Shown here in pieces: positions 63,701 to 64,000 of a stretch of DNA of 64,000 nucleotides (positions are counted from its first letter, which is position 1; the number at the start of each line of letters is the position of its first letter). The position numbers and the translations under genes were made by a program. Location of the stretch: NCBI RefSeq assembly GCF_963678635.1, contig NC_087067.1, forward strand, positions 12,750,844 to 12,814,843. Reading direction: 5' to 3'. The stretch is from Symsagittifera roscoffensis. Its lineage: Eukaryota > Xenacoelomorpha > Acoela > Convolutidae. The notes under the pieces are model-generated. The model did not search any database, had not been told where the DNA came from, and saw only the letters and a list, made by a program, of their open reading frames with translations.

Positions 63701-64000
63701 TCTAGGCCCCGGATTATCCCCATTGGGTCCGACCTCATTGCCAGGCATAGGTCCGTCAGCAGAGGCATCCCTCTGTTCGTCTTCTTCCATTCTTCTCTCG
63801 AGGTTGGATTCTCATCTTCACCCGTCATGTGCCGATTCTGCATCATGAGATATTGCACTAACAGCGTTTTCAACCCTGCGGCACACTTGTAGGAGCTGGT
63901 TTCAATGCTCGAGTGGACTCTCCCCATAGACAGAGGCTCTCCATATTCCATTAATCGATGAAACGACACCAATTCCCCATGGGTTAAGAGTAATAGTGCC
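60736..64000 (-). CDS. large unrecognised ORF, runs off the right edge
   Basis: The frame is open from 64000 down to 60319 (over 1200 codons) with no stop to the window edge, so its start lies outside. The part left of about 60735 is only a read-through into antisense gypsy sequence, so the true C-terminus is lost at the junction. Regions: N-terminal globular (LKTLLVQYLMMQNRHM, LNWCQQEVLRARMS, EGPIGMYPKFWNLNPL), acidic linker (ESMDETLSEAGEDME), mid basic nuclear-type block (VKTRKRKREVE), and a C-terminal helical region (WWVALETLKEMEDCWKKL, LTSYDRLKLGSKKLDVYQAL). No zinc knuckle, protease, polymerase or nuclease motif recognised. Codon and base composition resemble the adjacent gypsy gag-pol, so it may be an antisense accessory gene of the same giant element. 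A gag-like or host gene cannot be excluded. Confidence 0.6.

Overview
This is animal (metazoan) DNA. It has spliced exons with GT..AG borders, an extracellular NIDO-AMOP-VWD domain gene, a captured importin-alpha fragment and intact BEL/Pao and Ty3/gypsy retroelements. The gag-pol-env layout of the large gypsy element recalls the Tor elements of appendicularian tunicates, so a larvacean or other invertebrate is my guess. That placement is inference only. There are no bacterial-type operons, rRNA or CRISPR arrays.

Left end (1-12.2 kb). The 3' part of a MUC4/SUSD2-like membrane or surface protein gene runs on the + strand (exons between 95 and 8067). Its introns hold a broken Mutator-like transposase, a 196-bp hairpin element and an exon duplication. 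A second, unrecognised and probably damaged exon cluster follows (8838-11111), with a 0.6-kb tandem duplication of exon-bearing sequence.

Middle (12.2-30 kb). A ~3-kb unit is duplicated in tandem (copy A 12247-26116, copy B 26117-29950). Copy A was split by a young, apparently complete 9.2-kb BEL/Pao element (13063-22281; 499-bp LTRs with 2 differences; 5-bp target duplication). Its long leader carries a piece of importin-alpha coding sequence and three tandem hairpins whose stems co-vary. Its LTR carries a tRNA-like block. Arrays of a palindromic CCGCTCAAAA motif and a ~165-bp degenerate tandem repeat follow.

32.2-51.1 kb. A giant (18,852 bp) Ty3/gypsy env-containing element lies on the - strand, with LTRs that look identical and a 4-bp target duplication. 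In element order it carries a leader with paired hairpins, a basic 155-aa ORF, Gag-PR-RT (1824 aa), RNaseH-integrase (909 aa, in the -1 frame), two tiny hydrophobic ORFs joined by ATGA, a Ser/Thr/Pro-rich open frame, an envelope-like glycoprotein (872 aa) and an unrecognised 599-aa ORF joined to env by ATGA. This compact overlapping accessory module is the most unusual system in the window.

Right end (51-64 kb). A mostly non-coding stretch leads into another, more GC-rich gypsy element (leader hairpin repeats, a 13/14-bp CTTGGGACA minisatellite, Gag-PR and the start of RT). It breaks off at about 60.6 kb at a duplicated junction. Beyond that, a large unrecognised ORF on the - strand runs off the right edge.
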